From assembly GCF_014634745.1 (NCBI RefSeq), contig NZ_BMBP01000009.1:1-64000 (forward strand): a DNA stretch of 64,000 nt. The letters are read 5' to 3'. Below the pieces are notes generated by a model, which did no database searches, was not told the origin of the DNA, and saw only the letters and a program-made list of their open reading frames with translations. Made by a program: the position numbers and the translations under genes. The number at the start of each line of letters is the position of its first letter. Within the stretch, counting starts at the first letter, position 1. The stretch is from Leuconostoc pseudomesenteroides KCTC 3652. Lineage in GTDB: Bacteria > Bacillota > Bacilli > Lactobacillales > Lactobacillaceae. Positions 20,541-31,604 of this stretch are shown piece by piece.

Positions 20541-20849
20541 ATGGCACAAAAGAAGATCCGTATCCGTTTGAAGGCATACGAACACCGCATCTTAGACCAA
20601 TCAGCAGAAAAAATTGTTGAAACGGCTAAGCGTACGGGCGCAGAAATTGCTGGTCCTATCCCATTGCCAACTGAACGTACATTGTATACAATTCTACGTT
20701 CACCACATAAGCACAAGGATAGCCGTGAACAATTTGAAATGCGCACGCACAAGCGTTTGATCGACATTGTGAACCCTACTGACAAGACAGTTGACGCATT
20801 GCGTAAACTTGAATTGCCATCAGGTGTTGCGATCGAAATCAAGTTGTAA
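20541..20849 (+). CDS. rpsJ: 30S ribosomal protein S10
   Basis: Component of the 30S head and partner of NusB in antitermination. 102 residues, normal length, with [18 protein letters not shown] at the start and [15 protein letters not shown] later. GAGGAGG precedes ATG 20541. First gene of the S10 operon, behind a long structured leader; rplC follows after 75 bases containing a GTCTC/GAGAC hairpin. Confidence 0.99.
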   Translation: MAQKKIRIRLKAYEHRILDQSAEKIVETAKRTGAEIAGPIPLPTERTLYTILRSPHKHKDSREQFEMRTHKRLIDIVNPTDKTVDALRKLELPSGVAIEIKL

Positions 20850-20924
20850 TCTTAACGGATATAACTTCGCGTCTCAACTTAGAGACAAAAAATAAGTCAA
20901 GCAAAATAATTAAGGAGATTAGTC

Positions 20925-21611
20925 ATGACTAAAGGTATCTTAGGCCGCAAAGTCGGTATGACTCAGGTTTTCACAGAATCTGGCGAATTGATCGCAGTTA
21001 CCGTAGTTGAAGCAACACCAAACGTCGTTTTGCAAGTAAAAAATGCAGAAACAGACGGTTATAGTGCTATTCAACTCGGTTACCAAGACAAACGTGCAGT
21101 TTTGTCAAACAAACCTGAACAAGGTCACGCTTCAAAAGCAAACACGACCCCTAAGCGCTACGTTCGTGAAGTCCGCGACGCGGAAGGCGAATTTAACGCA
21201 GGGGATGAAATCAAAGTGGATACATTCCAAGCAGGGGAATACGTCGACGTAACGGGCATCACAAAAGGACATGGCTTCCAAGGCTCAATTAAGCGTCTTG
21301 GTCAGTCTCGTGGACCTATGGCCCACGGCTCACGTTATCACCGTCGTCCTGGTTCAATGGGTGCGATTATTAACCGCGTCTTCAAGGGTAAGCTCTTGCC
21401 AGGTCGTATGGGTAACAACAAGCGCACAATGCAAAATGTTGCCATTGTACATGTTGATGTTGAAAATAACCTCTTGCTATTGAAGGGAAATGTTCCCGGC
21501 GCTAACAAGTCACTTTTGACAATCAAATCAACTGTTAAAGTTAATGCAAAGCATCCTGAAATCAAAATGGCTGGTGTATCTGCACCTGCCGCTGATTCAG
21601 AAGAAGCTTAA
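20925..21611 (+). CDS. rplC: 50S ribosomal protein L3
   Basis: Binds 23S rRNA near the peptidyl-transferase centre. 228 residues, about 16-20 longer than usual because of a low-complexity tail ([14 protein letters not shown]). The conserved loop with [17 protein letters not shown] is intact. AAGGAGA precedes ATG 20925. Second gene of the S10 operon. Confidence 0.98.
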   Translation: MTKGILGRKVGMTQVFTESGELIAVTVVEATPNVVLQVKNAETDGYSAIQLGYQDKRAVLSNKPEQGHASKANTTPKRYVREVRDAEGEFNAGDEIKVDTFQAGEYVDVTGITKGHGFQGSIKRLGQSRGPMAHGSRYHRRPGSMGAIINRVFKGKLLPGRMGNNKRTMQNVAIVHVDVENNLLLLKGNVPGANKSLLTIKSTVKVNAKHPEIKMAGVSAPAADSEEA

Positions 21612-21643
21612 TCCAAACTATATAGAAAGGAGAACAATCAATC

Positions 21644-22267
21644 ATGACTAAAGTTGCTGTATTAAAGCAAGATGGTAGTCAAGCTGCTGAAATCGAATTG
21701 AATGACGCAGTTTTCGCCATCGAACCTAACAACGCCGTTATTACAGATGCAGTATTGATGCAACGTGCATCATTGCGTCAAGGTACACATGCTGTCAAGA
21801 ACCGCTCTGCTGTTTCTGGTGGTGGTCGTAAGCCTTGGAAGCAAAAGGGTACTGGTCGTGCACGTGCTGGTTCAATCCGTGAGCCTCAGTTCCGTGGCGG
21901 TGGTATTGTTTTTGGTCCTACACCTCGTTCATACGCTTATCGTATCAACCGTAAAGCTTATCAATTGGCTTTGAAGTCAGTTTTTTCGCAAAAAGTTGCT
22001 GATAACAAGTTGGTCGTTGTTGATGCTTTGTCATTTGAAGCACCAAAGACACAAGACTTTAAAAAAGTTTTGGCTAACTTGTCAGCTGACACAAAGACAT
22101 TAGTAGTTGTTGATGAAGACAATGAAAACGCAATCTTGTCAGCACGTAACTTGGCTAATGTTCAAGTTATGACAACAAAGGGTATCAACGTACTTGACGT
22201 TGTTAATGCAGATAAGCTGGTGATTGTTCAATCATCAATCGAAGAAATCCAAGGAGGTCTTGCCTAA
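21644..22267 (+). CDS. rplD: 50S ribosomal protein L4
   Basis: Binds 23S rRNA domain I and lines the exit tunnel with the basic loop [19 protein letters not shown]; in several bacteria it also represses its own operon. 207 residues, usual length. Its stop codon overlaps the rplW start by one base (TAATG), indicating coupled translation. Confidence 0.99.
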   Translation: MTKVAVLKQDGSQAAEIELNDAVFAIEPNNAVITDAVLMQRASLRQGTHAVKNRSAVSGGGRKPWKQKGTGRARAGSIREPQFRGGGIVFGPTPRSYAYRINRKAYQLALKSVFSQKVADNKLVVVDALSFEAPKTQDFKKVLANLSADTKTLVVVDEDNENAILSARNLANVQVMTTKGINVLDVVNADKLVIVQSSIEEIQGGLA

Positions 22268-22554
22268 TGGATGCACGCGATATTATCCGTCGCCCTATCA
22301 TCACCGAAGCTTCAATGGCGCAAACAGAACGTAAGCGTTATGTCTTCGAAGTAGATACTCGCGCGAAAAAGCCTGAAATCAAGAAAGCTATCGAAGAAAT
22401 CTTTAATGTTAAAGTTTCAGGTCTCAACACAGCAAACGTTCGTGGTAAGCTCAAGCGCCAAGGTCGTTATGTTGGTTACACACGTAAGTTGAAGAAGGCA
22501 ACTGTCACGTTGTCAAAAGATTCAAAAGATATTCAAATCTTTAACGAAGGTTAA
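22267..22554 (+). CDS. rplW: 50S ribosomal protein L23
   Basis: Exit-tunnel rim protein and docking site for trigger factor and SRP. 95 residues. Begins [17 protein letters not shown], with the family RPIITE motif, and has the hairpin region [20 protein letters not shown]. Starts on the last base of the rplD stop; the internal SD AAGGAGG lies at the end of rplD. Confidence 0.99.
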   Translation: MDARDIIRRPIITEASMAQTERKRYVFEVDTRAKKPEIKKAIEEIFNVKVSGLNTANVRGKLKRQGRYVGYTRKLKKATVTLSKDSKDIQIFNEG

Positions 22555-22576
22555 TTCTAAATAGGAGGATAAGACA

Positions 22577-23410
22577 TTGGCTATCAAGAAATATAAGCCA
22601 ACCTCTAACGGACGTCGTAATATGACGACTTCAGATTTTGCTGAAATCACTAAGACAACGCCCGAGAAGAGTTTGTTGGCTAAAAAGTCAAAGACTGGTG
22701 CACGTAATGCATCAGGCCGTATGACAGTTCGCCACCATGCTGGTGGACACAAGCAAGCCTACCGTATCGTAGACTTCAAGCGTATTAAAGATGACAAGAC
22801 AGCTACTGTTAAGGCTATCGAATACGATCCAAATCGCACAGCTAACATTGCTTTGTTGGTATATGAAGATGGTATTAAGTCATATATCTTGGCGCCAAAG
22901 GGATTGAAGGTTGGCGATAAAGTTCAATCTGGTCCTGATGCCGACATTAAGCCCGGCAATGCCTTGCCATTGAGTGCTATTCCTGAAGGTACTTTGATTC
23001 ATAATATCGAATTAAAGCCTGGTAAGGGTGGTCAATTGGCTCGTTCAGCAGGTACATCAGCACAAATTCTGGGACGTGATGGCAAGTACATCATTGTTCG
23101 ATTAACTTCAGGTGAAGTACGTTTGGTCTTGGCTACTAACCGCGCCACAATTGGTGAAGTTGGTAACGCAGAGCATTCATTGATTAACTGGGGTAAAGCT
23201 GGTCGTAACCGTTGGCGTGGAAAGCGTCCACATGTTCGTGGATCAGTTATGAACCCTAACGATCACCCACACGGTGGTGGTGAAGGTAAAGCACCAGTTG
23301 GTCGTCCAAGTCCTATGTCACCATGGGGTAAGAAGACTGCCGGTAAGAAGACTCGCGATAAGAAGAAGGCTTCAACAAAGTTCATCGTTCGCGGTCGTAA
23401 GAGTAAGTAA
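22577..23410 (+). CDS. rplB: 50S ribosomal protein L2
   Basis: Core 23S-binding protein required for subunit association and peptidyl transfer. 277 residues, with the conserved C-terminal [16 protein letters not shown]-type segment seen here as [17 protein letters not shown]. It begins with TTG 22577 ([10 protein letters not shown]), supported by AGGAGGA 8 bases upstream; no ATG is better placed. Confidence 0.98.
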   Translation: MAIKKYKPTSNGRRNMTTSDFAEITKTTPEKSLLAKKSKTGARNASGRMTVRHHAGGHKQAYRIVDFKRIKDDKTATVKAIEYDPNRTANIALLVYEDGIKSYILAPKGLKVGDKVQSGPDADIKPGNALPLSAIPEGTLIHNIELKPGKGGQLARSAGTSAQILGRDGKYIIVRLTSGEVRLVLATNRATIGEVGNAEHSLINWGKAGRNRWRGKRPHVRGSVMNPNDHPHGGGEGKAPVGRPSPMSPWGKKTAGKKTRDKKKASTKFIVRGRKSK

Positions 23411-23427
23411 GGGAAAGGAGACAACTA

Positions 23428-23706
23428 ATGGCTCGTAGTTTAAAAAAGGGACCATTTGCGGACCCACACTTGCTTAAGAAGATTGAAGCGCAAGTTGATT
23501 CTGAAAAGAAATCAGTGATCAAAACTTGGTCACGTCGTTCAACAATCTTCCCAAGCTTCATCGGCTTTACAATTGCCGTTTATGATGGTCGCAAGCACGT
23601 TCCAGTATATGTGCAAGAAGATATGGTCGGTCACAAGTTAGGTGAATTCGTACCAACTCGTACGTTCAAGGGACACAAGAACGACGATAAAAAGACTGGT
23701 AAATAA
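23428..23706 (+). CDS. rpsS: 30S ribosomal protein S19
   Basis: Binds the 16S rRNA head with S13 and contacts the A-site tRNA region. 92 residues, standard: [16 protein letters not shown] at the start and [16 protein letters not shown] near the end. Preceded by AAAGGAGA and separated from rplV by 14 bases. Confidence 0.99.
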   Translation: MARSLKKGPFADPHLLKKIEAQVDSEKKSVIKTWSRRSTIFPSFIGFTIAVYDGRKHVPVYVQEDMVGHKLGEFVPTRTFKGHKNDDKKTGK

Positions 23707-23720
23707 GGAGGAAGTGAAAA

Positions 23721-24077
23721 ATGGCTGAACAAGTTACATCAGCTCGCGCGACTGCTAAGATCGTTCGCGTTGCCCCACGTAAGGCACGCTTAGTTCTTGA
23801 CACTATTCGCCGTAAGAGCGTTAACGAAGCATACGCAATTTTGAAGTTCCTACCTAATACTTCTACTGAAGATATTTACAAGGTTTTGAACTCAGCAGTT
23901 GCTAATGCTGAAAACAACTTCTCACTAGACAGAGAAGATCTTATTGTGAAGGAAGCCTTCGCGAACGAAGGACCAACGCTAAAGCGTTTCCGTCCACGTG
24001 CCAAAGGTTCTGCTTCACCTATCAACAAGCGTACAAGCCACATTACAATTGTGGTTGCTGAGAAGGAGGCAAAGTAA
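23721..24077 (+). CDS. rplV: 50S ribosomal protein L22
   Basis: Extends a beta-hairpin into the exit tunnel where macrolides bind. 118 residues; [20 protein letters not shown] and the hairpin sequence [18 protein letters not shown] are intact, with no tunnel-loop insertions or deletions visible. Ends on the base where rpsC begins (TAATG). Confidence 0.99.
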   Translation: MAEQVTSARATAKIVRVAPRKARLVLDTIRRKSVNEAYAILKFLPNTSTEDIYKVLNSAVANAENNFSLDREDLIVKEAFANEGPTLKRFRPRAKGSASPINKRTSHITIVVAEKEAK

Positions 24078-24748
24078 TGGGTCAAAAGATTAACCCTACT
24101 GGGTTCCGTGTTGGCGTTATTCGCGACTGGGACGCAAAGTGGTTTGCTGACAAGGCTGATTATGCTAACCAACTTCACGAAGACTTGCGTATTCGTAAGT
24201 ACATCGAAAAGAATTTAGCTGATGCCTCAGTTGATCGCATTGAAATTGAACGCAGCACTAAGTCACGTGTTGACGTTTCAATCCACACTGCCAAGCCTGG
24301 AATGGTAATTGGTAAGGGTGGGTCAGAAGTTGAAAAACTTCGTACTCAATTGGCAAAATTGACAGATAAAGATGAAAAGGGTCGTTCAAAGCGTGTTTTC
24401 ATTAATATCGTTGAAATCAAGAAGCCTGACTTGAGTGCACATTTGGTTGGACAACAAATTGCTGGTGATTTGGAACGCCGTGTGGCTTTCCGTCGCGCAA
24501 TGCGCGGTGCCATTCAACGTGCTACTCGTGCCGGTGCCAAGGGTATCAAAGTTATGGTTTCAGGTCGTTTGAACGGTGCAGATATTGCCCGTATTGAACA
24601 ATATACTGAAGGAACTGTTCCTTTGCATACTTTACGTGCAGACATTGACTACTCATGGGATGAAGCAATGACTGCTTATGGTAACTTGGGTATCAAGACT
24701 TGGATTTACCGTGGTGATGTTTTACCACAAAAGAAAAACAGTAAGTAA
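24077..24748 (+). CDS. rpsC: 30S ribosomal protein S3
   Basis: mRNA-entry protein of the 30S subunit with helicase-like activity. 223 residues. Begins [20 protein letters not shown]; the KH domain motif [14 protein letters not shown] and the C-terminal [13 protein letters not shown] segment are both present. Coupled to rplV by a one-base overlap. Confidence 0.99.
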   Translation: MGQKINPTGFRVGVIRDWDAKWFADKADYANQLHEDLRIRKYIEKNLADASVDRIEIERSTKSRVDVSIHTAKPGMVIGKGGSEVEKLRTQLAKLTDKDEKGRSKRVFINIVEIKKPDLSAHLVGQQIAGDLERRVAFRRAMRGAIQRATRAGAKGIKVMVSGRLNGADIARIEQYTEGTVPLHTLRADIDYSWDEAMTAYGNLGIKTWIYRGDVLPQKKNSK

Positions 24749-24762
24749 GGAGGGAAGCAAAC

Positions 24763-25176
24763 ATGTTAGTACCAAAGCGTGTTAAATTCCGTCGTGTACA
24801 CCGTGGTCACATGCGTGGCGAAGCTAAAGGTGGCAAGACGGTGACATTTGGTGACTTTGGCTTGCAAGCAACAACATCAAGCTGGATCACTAACCGTCAA
24901 ATTGAAGCTGCTCGTATTGCAATGACACGTTATATGAAGCGTGGTGGTAAGGTTTGGATTAAAATCTTCCCTCACAAGTCATATACATCAAAAGGTGTTG
25001 GTGTTCGAATGGGTAACGGTAAGGGTGCTCCCGAAGGATGGGTTGAACCTGTTAAGCGTGGCAAAGTAATGTTTGAAGTGGCAGGTGTTCCTGAAGCAAC
25101 TGCACGTGAAGCATTGCGTTTGGCACAACATAAGTTGCCTGTACGTACGAAGATTATTGCTCGGGAGGCTGAATAA
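24763..25176 (+). CDS. rplP: 50S ribosomal protein L16
   Basis: Positions the A-site tRNA acceptor end. 137 residues: [19 protein letters not shown] at the start and the [12 protein letters not shown] motif at about residues 85-97. GGAGGG precedes ATG 24763. Overlaps rpmC by one base. Confidence 0.99.
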   Translation: MLVPKRVKFRRVHRGHMRGEAKGGKTVTFGDFGLQATTSSWITNRQIEAARIAMTRYMKRGGKVWIKIFPHKSYTSKGVGVRMGNGKGAPEGWVEPVKRGKVMFEVAGVPEATAREALRLAQHKLPVRTKIIAREAE

Positions 25177-25382
25177 TGGCTAAAGCAAGTGAATTGAAAG
25201 AATTGTCACTTGCGGATTTGCAAAAGCGCGAAGCCGAATTCAAGGAAGAATTGTTCAACCTTCGTTTCCAATTGGCTACTGGTCAATTGGAAAACACGGC
25301 GCGTATCGCACAAGTTCGTAAGGACATTGCACGAGTTAAGACAGTTATTCGTGCACAAGAATTGGCAAACGCCAACAAATAA
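25176..25382 (+). CDS. rpmC: 50S ribosomal protein L29
   Basis: Small helical protein near the tunnel exit. 68 residues with the family core [19 protein letters not shown]. Starts at the rplP stop (TAATG). The GGGAGG SD lies inside rplP. Confidence 0.99.
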   Translation: MAKASELKELSLADLQKREAEFKEELFNLRFQLATGQLENTARIAQVRKDIARVKTVIRAQELANANK

Positions 25383-25404
25383 GACGAAAGGAAGAAGCTG
25401 AAAA

Positions 25405-25671
25405 ATGAGTGAAGAACGTAATACTCGTAAGGTTTACCAAGGACGCGTTGTTTCAGATAAGATGGACAAGACAATTACTGTCGCTGTTGATACTTATTTA
25501 ACACACGCCGTCTATGGTAAGCGTGTCAAGTACACAAAGAAGTTCAAGGCCCATGATGAAAACAATAGTGCCAAGCAAGGCGATATTGTTCAAATCATGG
25601 AAACACGTCCTTTGTCTGCAACTAAGCACTTCCGTTTGGTTAAGATCGTTGAAGAGGCTGTTATTCTTTAA
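25405..25671 (+). CDS. rpsQ: 30S ribosomal protein S17
   Basis: OB-fold 16S rRNA-binding protein required early in 30S assembly. 88 residues, with [16 protein letters not shown] and the C-terminal [13 protein letters not shown] motif. GAAAGGAAG lies before ATG 25405. A 48-base gap with its own SD leads to rplN. Confidence 0.99.
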   Translation: MSEERNTRKVYQGRVVSDKMDKTITVAVDTYLTHAVYGKRVKYTKKFKAHDENNSAKQGDIVQIMETRPLSATKHFRLVKIVEEAVIL

Positions 25672-25719
25672 TGTTCGACCCAAAACGTCGTAATTAATTG
25701 CTAACAAGGAGGAAGAACC

Positions 25720-26088
25720 ATGATTCAACAAGAGAGTCGTTTAAAAGTGGCTGATAACTCTGGCGCACGTGAAATCTTGACGATTAAAGTGCTCGGTGGT
25801 TCAGGCCGTAAGTTTGCAGGTGTTGGCGACATGATCGTTGCAACAGTTAAGCAAGCTATCCCTGGTGGTAACGTAAAGAAGGGTGACGTCGTTAAGGCTG
25901 TTATCGTTCGTACTGTATCTGACGTTCGTCGTGCAGATGGCTCATACATTAATTTTGATGAAAATGCCGCTGTTATCGTGAAGGACGACAAATCACCAGT
26001 TGGTACGCGTATTTTTGGTCCAGTTGCACGTGAATTACGTGACAACGACTACATGCGTATTGTTTCATTGGCACCAGAAGTGCTCTAA
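25720..26088 (+). CDS. rplN: 50S ribosomal protein L14
   Basis: Intersubunit bridge protein and binding site of silencing factor RsfS. 122 residues, standard: [19 protein letters not shown] at the start and [10 protein letters not shown] at the end. AAGGAGGAAG precedes the start. Confidence 0.99.
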   Translation: MIQQESRLKVADNSGAREILTIKVLGGSGRKFAGVGDMIVATVKQAIPGGNVKKGDVVKAVIVRTVSDVRRADGSYINFDENAAVIVKDDKSPVGTRIFGPVARELRDNDYMRIVSLAPEVL

Positions 26089-26111
26089 TACTGACAAGGA
26101 GGAGCCAAATC

Positions 26112-26420
26112 ATGTTTGTAAAAACAGGTGATAAGGTTCGCGTCATTGCCGGCAAAGACAAGGGAAAAGAAGGCACAATCACTAAGACTGTTGCTGGAAA
26201 AGATCGCGTCGTTGTCGAAGGCGTGAACATCGTTAAGAAGCATCAAAAGCCTTCTAACGAATATCCACAAGGTGGTGTTATCGATATCGAAGCACCTATC
26301 CATGTTTCTAACGTGCAATTGCTTGACCCTTCAACTAATGAACCAACACGTGTTGGGTTCAAAGTGGAAGATGGCAAGAAAGTTCGCGTATCTAAAAAGT
26401 CTGGTAACGTACTAGGCTAA
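26112..26420 (+). CDS. rplX: 50S ribosomal protein L24
   Basis: Assembly initiator of the 50S subunit. 102 residues with the N-terminal KOW motif [27 protein letters not shown] precedes ATG 26112 by about 9 bases. Confidence 0.99.
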   Translation: MFVKTGDKVRVIAGKDKGKEGTITKTVAGKDRVVVEGVNIVKKHQKPSNEYPQGGVIDIEAPIHVSNVQLLDPSTNEPTRVGFKVEDGKKVRVSKKSGNVLG

Positions 26421-26443
26421 TATCGAAAGGTGAAATCATTTTC

Positions 26444-26986
26444 ATGGCTAACGCTTTAAAAGAAAAATATGTTAATGAAGTTCAACCTGCTTTGATCGAA
26501 AAGTTTAACTTCAAATCATCAATGCAAGCCCCAAAGATTGATAAAATTGTCTTGAACATGGGTGTTGGTGATGCAGTTTCAAACTCAAAGAACTTGGATG
26601 AAGCGGTTGAAGAATTGAAGTTGATTGCTGGACAACAACCAGTTATCACAAAGGCAAAGAAGTCAATCGCTGGTTTCCGTTTGCGTGAAGGTATGTCAAT
26701 CGGAACTAAGGTAACACTACGTGGTGAACGTATGTATGACTTCTTAGACAAGTTGATCAACATTTCATTGCCTCGTGTTCGTGATTTCCGTGGTGTATCA
26801 TCAAAGGCTTTTGATGGCCGTGGTAACTACACTTTGGGTATTCGTGAACAATTGATTTTCCCAGAAATTGATTTTGACAAAGTTAACCGTGTTCGCGGTT
26901 TGGACATTGTTATTGTTACAACTGCTCAAAACGACGAAGAAGGTCGTGAGTTGTTAACACAATTGGGAATGCCATTTACTAAGTAA
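26444..26986 (+). CDS. rplE: 50S ribosomal protein L5
   Basis: 5S rRNA-binding protein of the central protuberance. 180 residues: [18 protein letters not shown] near the start, [19 protein letters not shown] in the middle and [13 protein letters not shown] at the end. In most Firmicutes rpsN follows directly; here the reading stops and a terminator follows instead. Confidence 0.99.
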   Translation: MANALKEKYVNEVQPALIEKFNFKSSMQAPKIDKIVLNMGVGDAVSNSKNLDEAVEELKLIAGQQPVITKAKKSIAGFRLREGMSIGTKVTLRGERMYDFLDKLINISLPRVRDFRGVSSKAFDGRGNYTLGIREQLIFPEIDFDKVNRVRGLDIVIVTTAQNDEEGRELLTQLGMPFTK

Positions 26987-27001
26987 TTAGTGAATAAAAA
27001 T

Positions 27002-27032
27002 GTTGTTACTCTAAATGAGTGACGCGTTTTTA
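27002..27032 (+). terminator. Terminator after rplE, where rpsN is expected
   Basis: GTTACTC pairs with GAGTGAC (one G-U) around TAAAT, and GCGTTTTT follows. It splits the S10-spc cluster into two transcription units together with the promoter just downstream. Confidence 0.7.
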
Positions 27033-27041
27033 ACTGTTATC

Positions 27042-27060
27042 GACTAAAATAGTCTATAAT
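27042..27060 (+). promoter_or_regulatory. Internal promoter before rpsH with palindromic spacer
   Basis: TATAAT at 27055-27060 restarts transcription for rpsH onward; the -35 is weak. The perfect inverted repeat GACTA-AAA-TAGTC (27042-27054) touches the -10 and could be an operator, or chance. Confidence 0.55.
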
Positions 27061-27119
27061 AGTTAAGAGCGTGTCATTTTGCATGATTACGTTCAAAATT
27101 TAAAGGAGGATATCGATAG

Positions 27120-27518
27120 ATGTCTATGACTGATCCAATTGCTGATTTATTGACACGCATTCGTAATGCCAACTTGGCACATCACGAAGTTGTTGAAATT
27201 CCAGCATCAAAAATTAAAAAGAGTATCGCTGAAATCTTGAAATCAGAAGGTTTCATCCGCGATGTGGAATATATTGATGACAACAAGCAAGGTGTTATCC
27301 GTGTATTTCTCAAGTACGGAGAAGACCGTAATCGTGTGATTACTGGTATTAAGCGTATCTCAAAGCCAGGTTTGCGTAAGTATGCTAAGGCTGAAGAATT
27401 GCCAAAGGTTTTGAATGGTTTGGGAATTGCTATTATCTCAACTTCTGCCGGTGTGATCACTGACAAAGAAGCTCGTTCAAAGCAAGTTGGCGGCGAAGTA
27501 CTCGCCTACGTTTGGTAA
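27120..27518 (+). CDS. rpsH: 30S ribosomal protein S8
   Basis: 16S-binding protein and, in enterobacteria, translational repressor of the spc operon. 132 residues: [17 protein letters not shown] at the start, [22 protein letters not shown] at the end. AAAGGAGGA lies 10 bases before ATG 27120. It is the first gene after the break in the cluster. Confidence 0.99.
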   Translation: MSMTDPIADLLTRIRNANLAHHEVVEIPASKIKKSIAEILKSEGFIRDVEYIDDNKQGVIRVFLKYGEDRNRVITGIKRISKPGLRKYAKAEELPKVLNGLGIAIISTSAGVITDKEARSKQVGGEVLAYVW

Positions 27519-27542
27519 TATATCTAAGAAAGGAGACTTACC

Positions 27543-28079
27543 ATGAGCCGTATTGGAAACAAAACAATCACATTGCCTGCTGATGTAACTGTATCTCAAG
27601 AAGGTGCAGTTGTTACAGTTAAAGGACCAAAGGGTGAATTGTCACGTGAAATCGTTTCAGCAATCACAATGAATGTTGAAGGGACTGAAGTTTCTTTCAC
27701 ACGTGAAAGTGACGACAACAAGACCAAAGCTTTGCATGGTACTACACGTGCCAACGTTGCAAACATGGTCGAAGGTGTATCTGAAGGATTCACAAAGACA
27801 TTGAAACTTGTTGGTGTTGGTTACCGTGCTGCAAAGTCAGGTTCAAAGTTGACTTTGAGTGTTGGTTATTCTCACCCAGTTGTCTTTGAAGATCGTGAAG
27901 CGTTAACTGTTGAAGTACCAGATGCTTTGACAATTAAAATTTCAGGTATTTCAAAGCAAAAAGTCGGCGATTTAGCAGCTGAAATTCGTGCCGTTCGTTC
28001 ACCAGAACCTTATAAAGGTAAAGGTATTCGTTACGAAGGTGAAGTTGTTCGTCGTAAGGAAGGTAAGACTGGTAAGTAA
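27543..28079 (+). CDS. rplF: 50S ribosomal protein L6
   Basis: Binds the sarcin-ricin region of 23S rRNA. 178 residues with the family motifs [10 protein letters not shown] and [34 protein letters not shown] precedes ATG 27543. A 79-base gap without clear signals separates it from rplR. Confidence 0.99.
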   Translation: MSRIGNKTITLPADVTVSQEGAVVTVKGPKGELSREIVSAITMNVEGTEVSFTRESDDNKTKALHGTTRANVANMVEGVSEGFTKTLKLVGVGYRAAKSGSKLTLSVGYSHPVVFEDREALTVEVPDALTIKISGISKQKVGDLAAEIRAVRSPEPYKGKGIRYEGEVVRRKEGKTGK

Positions 28080-28158
28080 GTATTTACTGCTAGTAGTACA
28101 AGTTCTGTTAAAAAATATTTTAAAATGGCATAAGCCATAAGAAAAGGAAAGCACAGCT

Positions 28159-28512
28159 ATGATTTCAAAACCAGATAAGAATAAGCTTCGCGTAAAGCGC
28201 CACAAGCGTGTACGTGGAAAAATCTCTGGTACTGCTGCTCGCCCACGTTTGAACGTTTTCCGTTCTAATGCAAACATCTACGCTCAATTAATTGATGACG
28301 TAGCGGGTGTAACGCTAGCAAGTGCCTCAAGTCATGATGCCGAAGTAACGGGATCAAAGACTGAACAAGCAGTTAAAGTTGGTGAATTGATCGCCGCACG
28401 TGGTAAAGCCGCAAAGGTTGAAGAAGTTGTCTTTGATCGTGGTGGTTACGTTTATCATGGACGTGTTCAAGCACTAGCAGAATCAGCCCGTGAAAACGGT
28501 TTGAAGTTCTAA
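28159..28512 (+). CDS. rplR: 50S ribosomal protein L18
   Basis: 5S rRNA-binding protein. 117 residues: [18 protein letters not shown] at the start, then [20 protein letters not shown], and [24 protein letters not shown] at the end. AAAAGGAAAG precedes ATG 28159. Confidence 0.99.
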   Translation: MISKPDKNKLRVKRHKRVRGKISGTAARPRLNVFRSNANIYAQLIDDVAGVTLASASSHDAEVTGSKTEQAVKVGELIAARGKAAKVEEVVFDRGGYVYHGRVQALAESARENGLKF

Positions 28513-28531
28513 GGAAAGGAGGAATATTAAA

Positions 28532-29038
28532 ATGGTTGAATTCGTTAATCCTAAGTCACTTGGTGAATTAGAAGAGAACGTGGTTGCTATTAACCGTGTC
28601 ACAAAGGTTGTTAAGGGTGGTCGTCGCTTGCGTTTTGCAGCGTTGGTTGTCGTTGGTGACAAGCAAGGACACGTTGGTTTTGGTACTGGTAAAGCACAAG
28701 AAGTTCCTGAAGCTATCCGCAAGGCTATTGAAGATGCTAAGCGTAAGTTGATCACTGTGCCAACAGTTGCTACAACTATTCCTCATGAAGTCCTTGGCGA
28801 ATGGGGCGGCGGTAAGATTTTGGTCAAGCCAGCCGAAGAAGGATCTGGTGTTGCTGCCGGTGGTGCTGCACGTTCTGTTATGGAACTTGCAGGTATTGCT
28901 GATGTGACTGCTAAGTCACTTGGTTCATCAACACCAGTTAACGTTATTCGTGCAACTTTCGATGCGCTAACAAGCTTGAAAGATGCCGAAGAAGTTGCTA
29001 AGTTGCGTGGTGTTTCTTTGGAACACTTAGCTGAATAA
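28532..29038 (+). CDS. rpsE: 30S ribosomal protein S5
   Basis: Helps accuracy and mRNA unwinding at the entry channel. 168 residues; the [26 protein letters not shown] double-stranded-RNA-binding segment and GTTIPHE-like TTIPHEVLG are conserved. AAAGGAGGAA precedes ATG 28532. Confidence 0.99.
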   Translation: MVEFVNPKSLGELEENVVAINRVTKVVKGGRRLRFAALVVVGDKQGHVGFGTGKAQEVPEAIRKAIEDAKRKLITVPTVATTIPHEVLGEWGGGKILVKPAEEGSGVAAGGAARSVMELAGIADVTAKSLGSSTPVNVIRATFDALTSLKDAEEVAKLRGVSLEHLAE

Positions 29039-29049
29039 GGAGCGATAAA

Positions 29050-29232
29050 ATGGCAGATTTGAAAATCACTTTGATTAAGAGTGCGGTTCATCGCTTACCT
29101 AAGCAACGCGCGATTGTTAAGTCTCTTGGACTTGGTCGCGTATCTAGTTCAGTGGTGAAGCCTGACAACGAAGCTACACGTGGTGCAATTTTCCATATTG
29201 CTCACTTAGTTAACGTTGAAGAAGTTAAGTAA
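29050..29232 (+). CDS. rpmD: 50S ribosomal protein L30
   Basis: Small 50S protein of 60 residues: [28 protein letters not shown], the whole family core. Its start is 11 bases after rpsE with AAGGAGCG between. Confidence 0.98.
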   Translation: MADLKITLIKSAVHRLPKQRAIVKSLGLGRVSSSVVKPDNEATRGAIFHIAHLVNVEEVK

Positions 29233-29261
29233 TTACACATTAAAATAGGAGGTACCGAAAG

Positions 29262-29696
29262 ATGAATTTGAACGAATTACAACCAGCTGCTGGCTCACGT
29301 CACGTACGTAACCGTGTTGGTCGTGGTACATCATCTGGAAACGGTAAAACATCCGGACGTGGTCAAAAGGGTCAAAAGGCTCGTGGAAAAGTGCGTTTGG
29401 GTTTTGAAGGTGGTCAAATGCCTTTGTACCGTCGTATTCCAAAACGTGGATTTACTAACATTTCACGTAAGGAATTTGCAGTTGTTAACTTGGATAAGTT
29501 GAACAGCTTTGATGATGGCACTGAAATTACACCAGCACTTTTGATTGAAAACGGTATTGTTAAGAATCAAAAGTCAGGTATTAAAATTTTGGCTGTAGGT
29601 CAACTTGAAAAGAAGTTGACTGTGAAGGCACATAAGTTTTCAGCAGCAGCTGTTGCTGCTATTGAACAAGCCGGTGGGTCAACTGAGGTACTTTAA
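29262..29696 (+). CDS. rplO: 50S ribosomal protein L15
   Basis: Late-assembly 50S protein. 144 residues. Begins [22 protein letters not shown], with the glycine-rich basic segment [22 protein letters not shown] overlap with secY couples the two. Confidence 0.99.
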   Translation: MNLNELQPAAGSRHVRNRVGRGTSSGNGKTSGRGQKGQKARGKVRLGFEGGQMPLYRRIPKRGFTNISRKEFAVVNLDKLNSFDDGTEITPALLIENGIVKNQKSGIKILAVGQLEKKLTVKAHKFSAAAVAAIEQAGGSTEVL

Positions 29697-31030
29697 TGCT
29701 TAGCACGTTATTTAATGCAGTACGTGAAAAAGACATACGCAAAAAGCTGGGATGGACATTTTTGATTTTGTTTATATACAGAATTGGAACACACATCACT
29801 GTGCCAGGTGTTAATCCTGCTGCTATGTCTGATATGGCTAACTCAGGATTGATGAACATTTTGAACATCTTTTCTGGTGGTGGCTTGATGAATTACTCAT
29901 TGTTTGCTATGGGTGTTTCACCATACGTGACGGCACAAATTGTTGTGCAACTTTTGCAATTAGATATCGTGCCTCGCTTTGTTGAATGGAGTAAGCAAGG
30001 TGAAGTTGGTCGGCGAAAGTTGAACAACGCCACACGTTGGTTGACACTTGTGCTTGCTTTTGTTCAATCTGTGGGTATTACGGCAGGATTTAATTCACTG
30101 TCTTCCTATGGATTAGTTAGCCAAACAAATAACGTGATGTCTTTTATTGTGATCGGTTCGGTCATGACGATTGGAACGTTTTTTGCGATGTGGCTGGGTG
30201 AGATGATTACTGAAAAAGGTCTTGGAAACGGTGTTTCTATGATTATTTTTGCAGGTATTATCGCGCAAGCGCCAGAAGGTTTGTATGAAATTTTCAAAGA
30301 AAATATTTTACAAGCTGGTAATGGTGAAGTATTAAATGGTTGGGTGTTTATGATTGTGTTGTTAGTAGCAATGGTTTTGGTTGTTGCGTTTACAACATGG
30401 TCATATGAAGGCACACGCCGTTTACAAATGCAGTACACACGTTCGGCTACTTCGTATGGTAGCGAAGCGTATTTACCTTTGAAAGTCAATGTTTCAGGTG
30501 TGATTCCTGTCATCTTTGCCTCATCATTTATTAGCACGCCGCAAACAGTGTTGTTGGCCTTTCAAGATAAATATTCTTCTGCTCAATGGTATCAAGTTAT
30601 GCAACAAATATTTAGCATGACGACTTTACCCGGAGCAATACTTTACACTGTGTTAATTGTCGTTTTCACATATTTTTACGCGTTTGTTCAAGTTAACCCT
30701 GAAAAGTTAGCTGAAAATCTACAGAAACAAGGGGCTTACATTGTTGGTGTTCGACCTGGTGATCAAACGAAAGCTTTTGTTTCAAAACTTCTATTAAACT
30801 TGAGCTTTGTTGGTTCAATTTTCTTGGGTGTTGTCGCATTAGTACCATTGATTGCATCTGACGTGTGGGGATTAAACGAGAAAATCGGTTTGGGTGGCAC
30901 TAGTCTATTGATTTCAATAGGTGTTGCACTGGATTTGATTCGTCAAATCGATGGTTTAATGCAGAAAAAGAATTATGTTGGATTTATTACAAAAGATCAA
31001 TTAGCAGCTCGGGAGGCAATCAATGGCTAA
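29696..31030 (+). CDS. secY: Preprotein translocase subunit SecY
   Basis: Channel of the Sec translocon, partner of SecA (1913-4327). 444 residues with ten predicted membrane helices. Family motifs seen: [13 protein letters not shown], plug region [35 protein letters not shown] and [10 protein letters not shown]. Starts at the rplO stop and overlaps adk by 8 bases. Confidence 0.99.
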   Translation: MLSTLFNAVREKDIRKKLGWTFLILFIYRIGTHITVPGVNPAAMSDMANSGLMNILNIFSGGGLMNYSLFAMGVSPYVTAQIVVQLLQLDIVPRFVEWSKQGEVGRRKLNNATRWLTLVLAFVQSVGITAGFNSLSSYGLVSQTNNVMSFIVIGSVMTIGTFFAMWLGEMITEKGLGNGVSMIIFAGIIAQAPEGLYEIFKENILQAGNGEVLNGWVFMIVLLVAMVLVVAFTTWSYEGTRRLQMQYTRSATSYGSEAYLPLKVNVSGVIPVIFASSFISTPQTVLLAFQDKYSSAQWYQVMQQIFSMTTLPGAILYTVLIVVFTYFYAFVQVNPEKLAENLQKQGAYIVGVRPGDQTKAFVSKLLLNLSFVGSIFLGVVALVPLIASDVWGLNEKIGLGGTSLLISIGVALDLIRQIDGLMQKKNYVGFITKDQLAAREAING

Positions 31031-31589
31031 GAATTTGATTTTATTGGGATTACCTGGTGCCGGGAAAGGTACACAGGCAGACTTCATCGTGAAGGACTAT
31101 CCTGTGGTTCATATTAGTACTGGAGATATTTTCCGTACTAATTTGGCCAATAACACAGAATTAGGTCAAAAAGCTCGTGAATTCATGGATGCTGGTGACT
31201 TAGTTCCCGATGAAATTACGAATGCTATGGTTGCTGACCGTTTGAGTCAAAGTGATGTTGAAGAAGCTGGATTTATGCTTGACGGTTATCCTCGTAATGA
31301 AGCACAAGCTGAATTTTTGGATAGCTACCTGTCTGATAATAATCAGGCAGTTTCAGCAACACTATACTTTGAAGTTTCTGACTCATTATTGCGTCAACGT
31401 CTTTTGGGACGTGGACGTGCAGATGATACGCCTGAGGTAATTGATAACCGCTTAGCCGTTAATAAAGCGGCCAACTTGCCTTTGGTAGATTATTACCAAC
31501 GTGCTGGTGTGTTGCACACCATCGATGGAGGTCGCCAACTTGCTGACGTGTATCGTGATGTTAAGGAAGTTTTAGATAACTTAGATTAA
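31023..31589 (+). CDS. adk: Adenylate kinase, short-LID form
   Basis: Interconverts ATP, AMP and ADP. 188 residues. The P loop GLPGAGKGT is at residues 8-16, AMP-binding STGDIFR near 33 and LDGYPRN near 85. The LID region reads [18 protein letters not shown]: the roughly 27-residue insert with zinc Cys residues found in most Firmicutes is absent. The short form is usual in actinobacteria and some others. GGGAGG inside secY serves ATG 31023, and the genes overlap by 8 bases. Confidence 0.96.
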   Translation: MAKNLILLGLPGAGKGTQADFIVKDYPVVHISTGDIFRTNLANNTELGQKAREFMDAGDLVPDEITNAMVADRLSQSDVEEAGFMLDGYPRNEAQAEFLDSYLSDNNQAVSATLYFEVSDSLLRQRLLGRGRADDTPEVIDNRLAVNKAANLPLVDYYQRAGVLHTIDGGRQLADVYRDVKEVLDNLD

Positions 31590-31604
31590 TTATCTGAAAT
31601 GTCA

